Source of the DNA: Anaerostipes sp.
GTDB taxonomy: Bacteria; Bacillota; Clostridia; Lachnospirales; Lachnospiraceae
Reading direction: 5' to 3'
DNA: 64,000 bases
Assembly: GCF_018381315.1 (NCBI RefSeq)
Contig: NZ_JAGZSD010000007.1
Coordinates: 1-64,000 of the forward strand
In this document: in pieces, positions 49,242 through 57,975 of the stretch
Position numbering within the stretch: the first letter of the stretch is position 1
How the letters are laid out: every line of letters starts with the position of its first letter
The notes under the pieces: generated by a model
What the model was told of the DNA's origin: nothing
The model's database searches: none
Seen by the model: only the letters and a program-made list of their open reading frames with translations
Translations under genes and position numbers: made by a program

Positions 49242-49287
49242 GAAATGTACAAATAGACTGTCAGATGACAGCCTATTTGTACATTTC
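49242..49287 (-). terminator. Long hairpin over the end of the MGS-like gene
   Basis: Arms 49242-49263 and 49266-49287 pair over 22 bp with one G-U in minus-strand RNA. The 5' arm contains the last four codons and stop of the MGS-like gene (GAAATGTACAAATAG). The tail is CCCGGG rather than a U-run, so it may be an RNA-stability or processing element more than a terminator. Confidence 0.6.
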
Positions 49288-49665
49288 TCTCCAGTCCAGA
49301 TCTCCCCGGTCCAAAGCCATGATCAGCGCTTCCGCTGTAGGCAGATTGGTTGCACATGGTATATTATGTTTGTCGCAGAGATTCAGCACATCATAAAATC
49401 CCTGGGTCCTCTGCTTGTTGTCCGGATCCTGCAGGAAGATCAGCAGATCCATCTCATTATTCTGAATCAGTGCGCCGATCTGATGCATGCCGCCGAAATG
49501 ACCCACCTGAAACTTATGGATGGACAGGTTCGTCACTTCTTCTATCACTTTTCCAGTGGTCGCCGTGGCATACAGCGCGTGTTTTCTTAAAATATCCTGA
49601 TATGCAATGCATAAATTCTGCATCAGCATCTTTTTCGCATCATGTGCAACTAATCCTACGTTCAT
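49273..49665 (-). CDS. mgsA: Methylglyoxal synthase homologue lacking catalytic residues
   Basis: A 130-residue MGS-domain protein. The fold is clear: MNVGLVAHDAKK, LYATATTG (31-38), GALIQNNEMDLLIFLQDP (64-81) and IPCATNLPTAEAL. In E. coli MgsA the residues D71, H98 and D101 are catalytic. The matching positions here, all with the same offset, are M60 (GGMHQIG), T87 and F90. The phosphate loop ATGTTG reads ATATTG. It is therefore unlikely to make methylglyoxal and may bind a ligand as a regulator. It lies 11 bp after rodA. AGGAGG precedes the ATG. Confidence 0.85.
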   Translation of the reverse strand: MNVGLVAHDAKKMLMQNLCIAYQDILRKHALYATATTGKVIEEVTNLSIHKFQVGHFGGMHQIGALIQNNEMDLLIFLQDPDNKQRTQGFYDVLNLCDKHNIPCATNLPTAEALIMALDRGDLDWREMYK

Positions 49666-49676
49666 AACGGTTCCTC

Positions 49677-50792
49677 CTAATACTTTTTACGTTGAAGATA
49701 TATATTCAGCAGCAGGCCGATGGCAATGGAAGCCGACAAAAGCGAGCTTAACCCATAGCTGATAAACGGCAGCGGAAGTCCTGTATTGGGCAGGGTTCCG
49801 GTGGCAACTCCAATATTGATAAATGACTGAAATCCCATGTAAGCAGACACACCCACAGCTACCATTTTGGCTGATGCATTGTCCGCCTTTCTGGCCACGT
49901 TCAGGCACTGTGCTACCAGGAGCACAAGCAGTCCGATGACCACCAGACATCCCACGAATCCAAATTCTTCACCCACAACAGAAAAAATAAAGTCTGTCTG
50001 TCTCTCTGACACCAGATTCACATCACTGGCCGATACATCAGAGATGGTGTTGGACCCAAATCCTTTGCCGAACAATCCTCCGGATCCTATAGCCATGACA
50101 GAATTTGCCGTCTGCAGTGCCGTGGAATCCGCATAAGCGGCCGGGTTTAAAAAGGACATAATCCTGGCCACCTGATGCGGCTCCAGAAGAATCTGCCCCG
50201 GTGTCTGGACATACCATATAAAAATTGCAAAAAGAGGAATCCCAATAATCAAAACCCTGAGGATCAGCTTAGAACTAAGACCGCCTACGAACACAATGGC
50301 GAGAATAATAAAAACAATATCCAGCGTCGTAGACAGATTCGGCTGTTTCAGGATCAGATATAAGGGCGGTGCACATAAAAGCGCAAGTTTTCCCAAAACT
50401 TTCGGCTCATTCAGATCGTCCTCGTGGCGGATAACAAAATCTGCAATCACGATGATCATTATAATCTTGCTGATCTCCGACGGCTGCAGTGTCCCCAGAG
50501 GGCCCAGAGAAAACCATCGTTTTGCCCCGTTGACATCTTTTCCGAACAGCTTTACGCCGATCAGCAGTAAAAGGTTGAAAATATACAGCAGACTGGAGCT
50601 TCGAAGCCACGTCTGATAATCAATGAGAGAAACTACTGCCATGACCCCAAAACAGAGAACCAGCCCCAGTCCCTGCTTCATCACAAAGGACGGATTTGCG
50701 CTGTGAATAAAAATAATTCCTAATGTGGCCAGCACCAATACATTGAGAACCAGCTTTATATTGTAGTTTTGCAGTCGGTAGTTTCTAAGCAT
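49677..50792 (-). CDS. rodA: Rod-shape SEDS glycosyltransferase RodA
   Basis: A 371-residue membrane protein of about ten helices that polymerises glycan for elongation. Motifs: GAKRWFSLGPLGTLQPSEISKI, LKQPNLSTTLDIV (catalytic aspartate), SERQTDFIFSVVGEEFGF and GLPLPFISYGLSSL. It follows minE by 15 bp and belongs with PBP2 (52.6 kb) and MreBCD upstream in the same run. It is shorter than the SEDS protein at 18.4-19.9 kb and lacks a charged tail. Confidence 0.93.
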   Translation of the reverse strand: MLRNYRLQNYNIKLVLNVLVLATLGIIFIHSANPSFVMKQGLGLVLCFGVMAVVSLIDYQTWLRSSSLLYIFNLLLLIGVKLFGKDVNGAKRWFSLGPLGTLQPSEISKIIMIIVIADFVIRHEDDLNEPKVLGKLALLCAPPLYLILKQPNLSTTLDIVFIILAIVFVGGLSSKLILRVLIIGIPLFAIFIWYVQTPGQILLEPHQVARIMSFLNPAAYADSTALQTANSVMAIGSGGLFGKGFGSNTISDVSASDVNLVSERQTDFIFSVVGEEFGFVGCLVVIGLLVLLVAQCLNVARKADNASAKMVAVGVSAYMGFQSFINIGVATGTLPNTGLPLPFISYGLSSLLSASIAIGLLLNIYLQRKKY

Positions 50793-50807
50793 TTTATCAC
50801 TCCATGT

Positions 50808-51074
50808 CTATTTTTTCTTTTTCATTTCCCGGATCGGAATATTTGCGAATAGCGCCGGTCCGCTGTGTTCCTCATCATTCTGGGTGATCTGGATGTCCAG
50901 TCCCTGGGCATCGATCTCCATATATTTTGAGATCACTTTGATGATGTCATTTTTAATAAGTTCCATCGTTTCCGGAGAGCAGTTGGAGCGGTCTGAAACA
51001 AGCAAAAGCTTTAACCGGTCTTTGGCTTCATCAGCGGAATTTTTCTTTTTAAAAAAGCTGTCAAACAAACCCAT
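50808..51074 (-). CDS. minE: Cell division topological specificity factor MinE
   Basis: An 88-residue protein that stimulates MinD ATPase and drives Min oscillation. Features are the N-terminal membrane-targeting helix (MGLFDSFFKKKNSADEAKDRL), the contact helix RLKLLLVSDRSNCSPE (21-36) and the C-terminal MinE fold (LDIQITQ). It starts 15 bp after minD. Confidence 0.94.
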   Translation of the reverse strand: MGLFDSFFKKKNSADEAKDRLKLLLVSDRSNCSPETMELIKNDIIKVISKYMEIDAQGLDIQITQNDEEHSGPALFANIPIREMKKKK

Positions 51075-51089
51075 TCTTCTACCCCTCTC

Positions 51090-51875
51090 CTATTTCTTAA
51101 AAATACCGGCAAGTTTCTCGAAGAATGATTTGGTATCCAAATCCAAAAACGGTACTTCTTGTCCCATAACTCTCTTACAGATATTCGTATAGGCTTTTCC
51201 TGCTATACTGTCACTGCCCACAAGAGGTTCCCCCTGATTTGTGGAGACAACAATATTTTCATCGTCCGGCACAACACCGATCAGCTCGATAGCCAGGATA
51301 TCCAGCACATCATCCTTGGAAAGCATGTCCCCCCTCTTGACCATGTCCATTCGGATTCTGTTGATAACCAGATCGATCTTATGTATATCATTTGCCTCTA
51401 AAAGTCCGATGATCCGGTCTGCATCGCGGATCGCGGATACTTCCGGCGTGGTGACAATCAGGGCACGGTCAGCTCCTGCGATAGCATTTTGGAATCCCTG
51501 TTCGATTCCTGCCGGACAGTCCAGAAGAATGTAGTCAAACTCTTCCCTCAGCTCATCCACAACCTTTTTCATCTGCTCAGGACTCACAGAAGATTTGTCC
51601 CTCGTCTGTGCAGAAGGCAGCAGATAGAGATCCGGATACTTTTTATCCTTAATCATAGCCTGTTTGATCCTGCAGTTTCCCTCAACCACATCCACCAGGT
51701 TATACACGATTCTGTTTTCCAGCCCCATGACCACATCCAGGTTCCGAAGTCCGATGTCTGTATCAATCAGCACTACTTTCTTTCCTTCTTTTGCAAGTCC
51801 GGTTCCTACGTTCGCCGTTGTGGTTGTTTTTCCAACGCCGCCTTTTCCTGATGTGATAACGATTACTTCACTCAT
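51090..51875 (-). CDS. minD: Septum site-determining ATPase MinD
   Basis: A 261-residue deviant Walker A ATPase. The P-loop is SGKGGVGKTTT (9-19), switch motifs are DTDIGLRNLD and DCPAGIE, and the C-terminal amphipathic helix (SFFEKLAGIFKK) targets the membrane. It lies between minC (20 bp) and minE (15 bp). Confidence 0.96.
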   Translation of the reverse strand: MSEVIVITSGKGGVGKTTTTANVGTGLAKEGKKVVLIDTDIGLRNLDVVMGLENRIVYNLVDVVEGNCRIKQAMIKDKKYPDLYLLPSAQTRDKSSVSPEQMKKVVDELREEFDYILLDCPAGIEQGFQNAIAGADRALIVTTPEVSAIRDADRIIGLLEANDIHKIDLVINRIRMDMVKRGDMLSKDDVLDILAIELIGVVPDDENIVVSTNQGEPLVGSDSIAGKAYTNICKRVMGQEVPFLDLDTKSFFEKLAGIFKK

Positions 51876-51895
51876 TGTTTTCTTCCTCCATTGTT

Positions 51896-52633
51896 TTAAG
51901 CTGTAATTTCATTCAGAAGTGATTTTGATATAGGTTCTATGTAAATATTTTCGTCTTCGACAAATGCGATCTTGGCTTCCTCTTCACCGCTCTGTTTTGC
52001 CCGTTTTCCAAACCATCTTTTTTTGGCTGATTCTTCATCGGAAGACCTTGCAATGTGGCTTCCGATCCGGATCTGCATGGGCTTCATCTCCAAAGCAGCG
52101 ATAAAGGCTTTATCATTGCCGTCTGCCCCGGCAAATACATAGCCTTTCACACATCCCAGTACTACAATGTTTCCTTTTGCCCTCACAGTAGCCCCCGGAT
52201 TTACATCTCCTATAACCACCACGCTGGCATCAGATTCCAGGCTCTGTCCTGACCTTAATGTCCCCTGGTAAAACTGTCCGAAAGACACCCCGCCGTTTTT
52301 TAAACGGGCTTCACTCTCAGACTCTTTCAGCCTGATGGACCTCTCTTCTATTACTTTTTTAAATTTTGTTTCCAAAACCTGGTCCCCCTCCATCACATAT
52401 GCGATGGAAAGAGAACTGTTTTTTGTTATTTTTTCCAGAACCCGTTCGGTTTCCTCCACGCTTAAAACCCTTCCCTCGATCTTTAGAACAACCTGGGTCT
52501 TCGTATTGAAAAATTTAGCGGCTTCCACAAACTTCTGCTCAATCACCGTGAGCAGCTCCTCAAATTCTATCTTGTCATCCAGGACAATCGTCAAACCAAA
52601 ATTGTTTCCTTTCAACAATACTGGTTCTTTCAT
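51896..52633 (-). CDS. minC: Septum site-determining protein MinC
   Basis: A 245-residue FtsZ inhibitor. The N-terminal domain (about 1-105) is followed by a short linker and a C-terminal beta-helix with SFGQFYQGTLRSGQSLES, VVVIGDVNPGATVRAKGNIVVLG and MQIRIGSHIARSS, which binds MinD. It lies 15 bp after PBP2. Placing minCDE directly behind mreBCD-PBP2 couples elongation and division-site selection on one transcript. Confidence 0.93.
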   Translation of the reverse strand: MKEPVLLKGNNFGLTIVLDDKIEFEELLTVIEQKFVEAAKFFNTKTQVVLKIEGRVLSVEETERVLEKITKNSSLSIAYVMEGDQVLETKFKKVIEERSIRLKESESEARLKNGGVSFGQFYQGTLRSGQSLESDASVVVIGDVNPGATVRAKGNIVVLGCVKGYVFAGADGNDKAFIAALEMKPMQIRIGSHIARSSDEESAKKRWFGKRAKQSGEEEAKIAFVEDENIYIEPISKSLLNEITA

Positions 52634-52648
52634 ATATTTTCACCTCTC

Positions 52649-55564
52649 TTAATCGGATACTGAACCTGCCGCGGAAATTACTTTCTTGTCCTTCTTTAAT
52701 TTCGCCTTCTCTTTATCATTTGCAAAATAATACTTATAGACATCCTTTGCCGCTGCCGCCGCATTGGATGAGGTATATCCATAGGGGATAACAGCCGTGA
52801 CCGTAATCTCAGGATCTTCATACGGTCCGAAAGAAATGAACAGCGCATGGTTAGGCCGTTTCTTGTCTTCCTGAGCCGTTCCTGTCTTTCCTGCCACTTT
52901 GACATTCAGCCCTTTAAACAGACTGGTTACAGCACCTTTCTTTCCGGATACGACCCGGCGCATTCCGGACCAGACTGCATCCCAGTAAGAGTCATCCTTC
53001 AGGGTTAATTTGCTCTTTTTCTTCACCCCGTACTTCTTGACAGTTTTTCCTCCGCTTGTAGTGACTTTATCTAAAATACTCAAATCATATACTGTTCCCT
53101 TGTTGGAAAGGGTTGTCACATAATTGGAAATCTGGCTCGGCGTGAAGCTGTTTGTTCCCTGTCCGATGGCTGAACGCACGGAAGTCTCATCAGAAATATG
53201 CGGCGCCATTTCACTCAGTTCAATGCCGGATTTTTTATTCAGCCCAATCTCTGTGGCATATTTTTTCAATGCTTCCAGACCCTTTTTACTGCTGTATGAT
53301 CCGCCTGTCATTCCTAAATCATATCCTACCTCATAAAAGAAGCAATTACAAGAGACTTCTAGTGCACCGGCTACATTATTATAACCGTGCTTTCCGTTAG
53401 GATAGATCCAGCAGTGCGCCTCCGGGCTGATCTTGTCAAACACACCGGTACACTGGATCTGGGTTCCGGTTGTAATCGTACTTTCATTCAGCGCCGTAAT
53501 AGCAGATAAAGGCTTAAATGTAGATCCCGGAGCCGTTCTGTGGTTCAGCACCTGATTGTAAAGCGGAGTCGCTGTAGAATTGGCCAGCTGACGATAGTAA
53601 TCGCTGTCGATCCCGTTGGACAGCTTATTGCTGTCATATCCCGGGTAACTGACCATAGCCTTTACCTTTCCTGTATCGGGATCAGTGATCACAATGGAAC
53701 CTGAACAGGGGTCCAGCCCCAGCTGCGCCGGTGTAATTTCCCTGGAGGAAAGCTTTTTGCGTATAAAGGAGTATGCATCCAGAGAACCGTTTTTTAAACT
53801 CTGATAAGTAGATGCATCTTTCTTTTTACTCAGGCTCCCCTGCTCGTATAGCAGGAGACATACATCTTTTCCGCTGAGTTCACCCGTGCCGATCTTTTGT
53901 TCACACACTGTCAGATCAAATTCATCATCCTTTTCAAGCTGGCTTCCGACATAAGACACCAGTGCCTCAAAAATCTTATCGGTATCACTGTATTTAGATG
54001 AAATGTCCAGCATGGAAATATCAATCCATTCTTTGTTGATGGCATATTTTAAAAACTCTCCCAGACCGATCTTCTCATCTTTCCATTTCAGATAGGTTTT
54101 GTCCTTTGTATCAATGGAGCCTGTCAAAAGAACTTTTTTCCTGGAAAGCATCTTATATACATAGGTTGCATAGTTCTGCTTTTCTTCGCTCTCACTCTTG
54201 TATGCTTTTTTACTGTCCGTGAGATTCCTTTCAATGGTTCTGATACTGTCCTTTTTCAGTCTCTGTATTTTTTTATACATGCTTTTTTCATAGGAGGTTG
54301 CATGTTCTCCGTTTAAGCCTGTGATATCTACAACGCTGTTTCCGATCAGTGAATAGTAGACGTCCTTAATCGGAATCCTGATATCACTCCGGTCTCCTTT
54401 GGAATCAGAAGTGGTGAGCTTGGAGAGCACAATTCCTGTGATTCTTCTCTCCAGCAGATTATAGGCATATTCCTGTAAGTCACTGTCTATGGATAAGACT
54501 ACATTATTGCCTGTACCTGCCTTCTCCGTTTTTGTGGTCTTTACGATCTTGCCTATATTATTGACAATCATTTTCTGGCTTCCGCTGCTGCCGTGCAGAT
54601 AGGATTCCAGTTCCTTTTCTATGCCCGCTTTTCCAACCGCATCGTCCATGGCATAGTAATCCTTGTCACTTTCCTTTTTCCCTTTGTTATAGTCTTCCAG
54701 CTCTTCTGTATTGATGGTGCCGGTATAACCGATGACATGGGACATTGCCTCGCTCTTTTTGTAGACACGGATGGATTTTGTGCTCACATCGATACCGGTC
54801 AGCTCATTGGATCGTTCCTCGATCTCTGCAATACTTTTACTGCTGACTTCTGTTGCAAATGTCACCTTCATATATTGTGAGTAACGGCTTAAATAAGCAC
54901 TGTAGCGCACAGACATGATCTTTAAGGCATCCTTATCGGAATACTTCTCATCAATGTCAAACATTTTTCCCACTCCGGGGCTTCCCATTGTTCCGTTCCT
55001 CAGATATTCAAACACTTCCTCCGCACTGGCATCCAGCTGCTGCTGGCGGAGCTTCAGTCGTTCCTTTGAAAGGCCCTTCGTATCTGTCCCGATGCCGAAT
55101 GCTTCCCGCTTAAACCGTTCCAGCTTCGATCCCTTTTCAGTGAAACGGAACGTACCGTTGCCTGTGATCTCAATCGGAATATCACTCTTAAAAGAATCCT
55201 TATTTTTCTCCAGGATCTTAATCACTTCATAAATAACCTTATTCTTTTCATAGCTCTCTGAAGTATCGTTCTTTTGGGCCAGGGTTTTAAATTTGCTGTC
55301 ATTTTGGAAGTTTACAGTATAAACCAGTTTGTTGTAGGCCAGAAGCTTTCCGTTGCAGTCATAAATATTCCCCCTTGTCCCGGAGGTCTTGACCGTTTTC
55401 TCTACCTTGTAAGTAAAATCATCCTTGTGCGACTGTCCCTGGACGATCTGAATCACAAACAGACGGTAGGCCAGTACAAAGAAAAGTACCGCAAACAAAA
55501 CAGCCATTACCATAAGCCTGTTTGCCAATAATTTTTCAACTCGGTTTTGTATTTTTCTAAACAC
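52649..55564 (-). CDS. mrdA: Penicillin-binding protein 2 (large form)
   Basis: A 971-residue class B transpeptidase for side-wall synthesis. One membrane helix (about 15-38) is followed by the dimerisation domain (GTRGNIYDCNGKLLAYN onward). Transpeptidase motifs are STFK in HRTAPGSTFKPLSA, SCN in EVSCNCFFYE and KTG in VAGKTGTAQE. It is some 300 residues longer than typical PBP2. The extra length lies between the conserved SDLQEYAYNLLE segment (near 365) and IVITDPDTGKVKAMV (near 635). It overlaps the mreD stop by one base. Likely partner: RodA at 49.7 kb. Confidence 0.93.
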   Translation of the reverse strand: MFRKIQNRVEKLLANRLMVMAVLFAVLFFVLAYRLFVIQIVQGQSHKDDFTYKVEKTVKTSGTRGNIYDCNGKLLAYNKLVYTVNFQNDSKFKTLAQKNDTSESYEKNKVIYEVIKILEKNKDSFKSDIPIEITGNGTFRFTEKGSKLERFKREAFGIGTDTKGLSKERLKLRQQQLDASAEEVFEYLRNGTMGSPGVGKMFDIDEKYSDKDALKIMSVRYSAYLSRYSQYMKVTFATEVSSKSIAEIEERSNELTGIDVSTKSIRVYKKSEAMSHVIGYTGTINTEELEDYNKGKKESDKDYYAMDDAVGKAGIEKELESYLHGSSGSQKMIVNNIGKIVKTTKTEKAGTGNNVVLSIDSDLQEYAYNLLERRITGIVLSKLTTSDSKGDRSDIRIPIKDVYYSLIGNSVVDITGLNGEHATSYEKSMYKKIQRLKKDSIRTIERNLTDSKKAYKSESEEKQNYATYVYKMLSRKKVLLTGSIDTKDKTYLKWKDEKIGLGEFLKYAINKEWIDISMLDISSKYSDTDKIFEALVSYVGSQLEKDDEFDLTVCEQKIGTGELSGKDVCLLLYEQGSLSKKKDASTYQSLKNGSLDAYSFIRKKLSSREITPAQLGLDPCSGSIVITDPDTGKVKAMVSYPGYDSNKLSNGIDSDYYRQLANSTATPLYNQVLNHRTAPGSTFKPLSAITALNESTITTGTQIQCTGVFDKISPEAHCWIYPNGKHGYNNVAGALEVSCNCFFYEVGYDLGMTGGSYSSKKGLEALKKYATEIGLNKKSGIELSEMAPHISDETSVRSAIGQGTNSFTPSQISNYVTTLSNKGTVYDLSILDKVTTSGGKTVKKYGVKKKSKLTLKDDSYWDAVWSGMRRVVSGKKGAVTSLFKGLNVKVAGKTGTAQEDKKRPNHALFISFGPYEDPEITVTAVIPYGYTSSNAAAAAKDVYKYYFANDKEKAKLKKDKKVISAAGSVSD

Positions 55565-56082
55565 TAGAACATGCTCCTTTTTTCTGAATCGCTGATGCGT
55601 ACGTCGATGAACAGAAGCAATTTATACAGCGGCAGCGCAATCAGCCCTGTATAGACCGCTTCCGGTATCATAATATCTTTTAAGTAACTGAAAAATGCAA
55701 ATCTTCCCCTCAGTGCAAAGAAAAAGAAAAAAATCACAAAGCTGTAAGCCAGGGTATTGATGACTAAAAGCCCGAATGGCAGAAGGACATCATCCTCATA
55801 AAAAAGAGAATTAAAACATCCGTTGATATAGCCGATGAGCAGATATAGAAGAGCATACTGCCCGAGAACGTCACCGAAAAAAATGTCAATTAAAAGGCCG
55901 CTGGAAAATCCAATGCCGATACCGGCTTTCTTCCCTCTGATCAGCCCAAGGGTAACCGTGAGAATCAGCAGAATATTCGGCATCACATCAGCCAGCTTTA
56001 AAAATTGAAATACAGCTGTCTGCAGCAGAAAACACAAGATCACAGATAGAATATAAAATATTGTCCTTTTCAGTCTCATCAT
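55564..56082 (-). CDS. mreD: Rod shape-determining protein MreD
   Basis: A 172-residue membrane protein with five to six helices that spans the elongation complex. LADVMPNILLILTVTLGLIRG and GQYALLYLLIGYINGCFNSLFY match the family. It is 9 bp after mreC and overlaps PBP2 by one base, consistent with an mreBCD-mrdA order. Sequence conservation in this family is low, so context is important in the call. Confidence 0.88.
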   Translation of the reverse strand: MMRLKRTIFYILSVILCFLLQTAVFQFLKLADVMPNILLILTVTLGLIRGKKAGIGIGFSSGLLIDIFFGDVLGQYALLYLLIGYINGCFNSLFYEDDVLLPFGLLVINTLAYSFVIFFFFFALRGRFAFFSYLKDIMIPEAVYTGLIALPLYKLLLFIDVRISDSEKRSMF

Positions 56083-56091
56083 TCCACCGCC

Positions 56092-56958
56092 CTATTCTTT
56101 TGTATCTTCATCCAGATTGACATTTTCTTTCAAATCAGTGATCACCAGTACTTCTTTCAGATGCTTGAAGTCCACAATCGGCGTCACTCTTGCAGTCTTT
56201 GTAAGCTTTGTGGAATCCAGCCTGATGTCGGATACTTTCCCGATGGAGAGTCCCTCCACAAATTTAGAACTTAAATAAGAGGTTACCAGTTCATCGCCTT
56301 CTTTTACTTTGGCGTTTTTATCGATGTAAACCACATCCAGATATCCGTCGGACATGGTGCTCAGGCTGCCCTTTACAATACAGGAATCCTTTGTTTTCAT
56401 AAACATGGCGCTGACCATACTCGTATCGTTGATGATAGTTCTCACCTTTGCATAATGGTCGGAGACATCATACACGATCCCCACCAGCCCATTGTCCGCA
56501 ATGACGTTCATGTTCTTCTTAATACCGTCCTTGCTGCCTTTGTCAATGGCAAAGATCTCAAACCAGTTGCCGGATCCCTTGCTTATGACCCTAGCCCCCA
56601 CCGTATTGTACTTTTTATACTTTGCCTTCAGCTTCAGGAGATCCTGCAGCCGGTTTAACTCCACCTGGTCCTGGGAAAGAATCCGGTTCTGCATCCTCAG
56701 TGAATCAATCTTTTCCTGCAGGACTTTATTCTCCTCTTTTAACTGCTGCTTTGTCTTTATATTTTCATTCCAGGAAAAAATGCTGTTCCCTACGGAATTG
56801 ATCCCTTTCTGCATAGGGCTTAAGACCCCTGTGGCCACCGCCTTGACAGGGGACAGTACACCCCCTGCAAAAACACTGATTCCGATCAATAAAAAGCATA
56901 TTCCTACAAAAATGAACAGGTAATGCCTTGAACGCATATTTTTCTTCTGAAATTTCAT
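56092..56958 (-). CDS. mreC: Rod shape-determining protein MreC
   Basis: A 288-residue membrane-anchored scaffold. An N-terminal membrane helix (about 12-32) is followed by a coiled coil (60-110) and two beta domains. VGARVISKGSGNWFEIFAIDKGSKDGIKK-type and GLVGIVYDVSDHYAKVRTIIND-type segments are characteristic. It begins 13 bp after mreB and precedes mreD by 9 bp. Confidence 0.92.
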   Translation of the reverse strand: MKFQKKNMRSRHYLFIFVGICFLLIGISVFAGGVLSPVKAVATGVLSPMQKGINSVGNSIFSWNENIKTKQQLKEENKVLQEKIDSLRMQNRILSQDQVELNRLQDLLKLKAKYKKYNTVGARVISKGSGNWFEIFAIDKGSKDGIKKNMNVIADNGLVGIVYDVSDHYAKVRTIINDTSMVSAMFMKTKDSCIVKGSLSTMSDGYLDVVYIDKNAKVKEGDELVTSYLSSKFVEGLSIGKVSDIRLDSTKLTKTARVTPIVDFKHLKEVLVITDLKENVNLDEDTKE

Positions 56959-56971
56959 TTCACTTTCCTCA

Positions 56972-57946
56972 CTAGTATTTGTTGTCTTTGTTCATAATCG
57001 TCTTTAAGCCGCGTATGACGCTCTCCTCCGGCTGTTCTGCAGCTCGGACACGGATGCCTATGGCTTCCTCCATCCACTCGGGAATCTTTGCAAAGGAGGA
57101 ATTCCCTCCGGAAAGATAGATTCCTTCCACCATGATATCAGATGCCAGTTCCGGCGGAATCACTTCCAACATAGCTTTAGCTTCAATGATAATATCATTG
57201 ACATAATTTCTTATTTTCTCTTCCGCCAAATCCCCCGGAACCTGAATCTTTTTCGGCAGGCCGCTGACAAGATCACGGCCTTTCACATAAACATCCTTCC
57301 CTTCTTCTTCCCTTCTGGAGTAAAGAAGCTTCAGACGCTCTGCACTTTTCATGCCAATCTCGATGTTATGGTTCCGCTTCAGCTTGGAGATAATCCACTG
57401 GTCGATCTGGCTTCCACCCTGCTTGATCAGACGGCTTCTTACGATGCCTCCCAAAGAAACCACGGAAATCTCCGTAGTGTCTGCCCCCATATTGATCACC
57501 ATATTCCCGCAGGGAGCTCCTGCGTCAATACCCAGCCCGACCGCATCCGCCATTGGTTTGGGCCAGAGCTTTACTTCTCTTACCGAACGGAAGGACTCGA
57601 TCATAAGATCATAAAATGCCCGGCGCTCCACTCCTGTAATATCTGACGGCACCGCCATATAAAATTCATATTTTTTCAGTTTTCTCAGATAACGTCTGAG
57701 TATCTCAGAAAGAAGCCTGCGCATATTCGTATAATCACCGATGACTCCGTGAACCATCGGTGTGATAATCTGAATCTGGTGCGGCTCTTTTTCGTACATG
57801 GAAAACGCTTCATTTCCCACTGCTGCCGTTTCCGAATCTTCGGTCAGGGCAATGACATTCTTGAGCCTTACAATCTGGTCTTTTTCTCTCGAATAAATCC
57901 TAAGATTCTTTGAGCCAAGCTCGATTCCAATCAGTCCCTTTTTCAT
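56972..57946 (-). CDS. mreB: MreB-like actin homologue (divergent)
   Basis: A 324-residue actin-fold protein expected to organise side-wall synthesis. Family landmarks are VPSDITGVERRAFYDL (usual form PSGITxVExRA), INMGADTTEISVVSLGGIV and IYLSGGNSSFAKIP. The first phosphate loop reads GIELGSKN where most MreB proteins have DLGTAN, and the second GGGTT motif is GADTT. It may be an Mbl/MreBH-type or a specialised paralogue. The ATG at 57946 has GGAG 5 bases upstream. It follows radC by 29 bp and precedes mreC by 13 bp. Confidence 0.88.
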   Translation of the reverse strand: MKKGLIGIELGSKNLRIYSREKDQIVRLKNVIALTEDSETAAVGNEAFSMYEKEPHQIQIITPMVHGVIGDYTNMRRLLSEILRRYLRKLKKYEFYMAVPSDITGVERRAFYDLMIESFRSVREVKLWPKPMADAVGLGIDAGAPCGNMVINMGADTTEISVVSLGGIVRSRLIKQGGSQIDQWIISKLKRNHNIEIGMKSAERLKLLYSRREEEGKDVYVKGRDLVSGLPKKIQVPGDLAEEKIRNYVNDIIIEAKAMLEVIPPELASDIMVEGIYLSGGNSSFAKIPEWMEEAIGIRVRAAEQPEESVIRGLKTIMNKDNKY

Positions 57947-57975
57947 AAACACTCCATTCCATACCGCCTGTCAGG

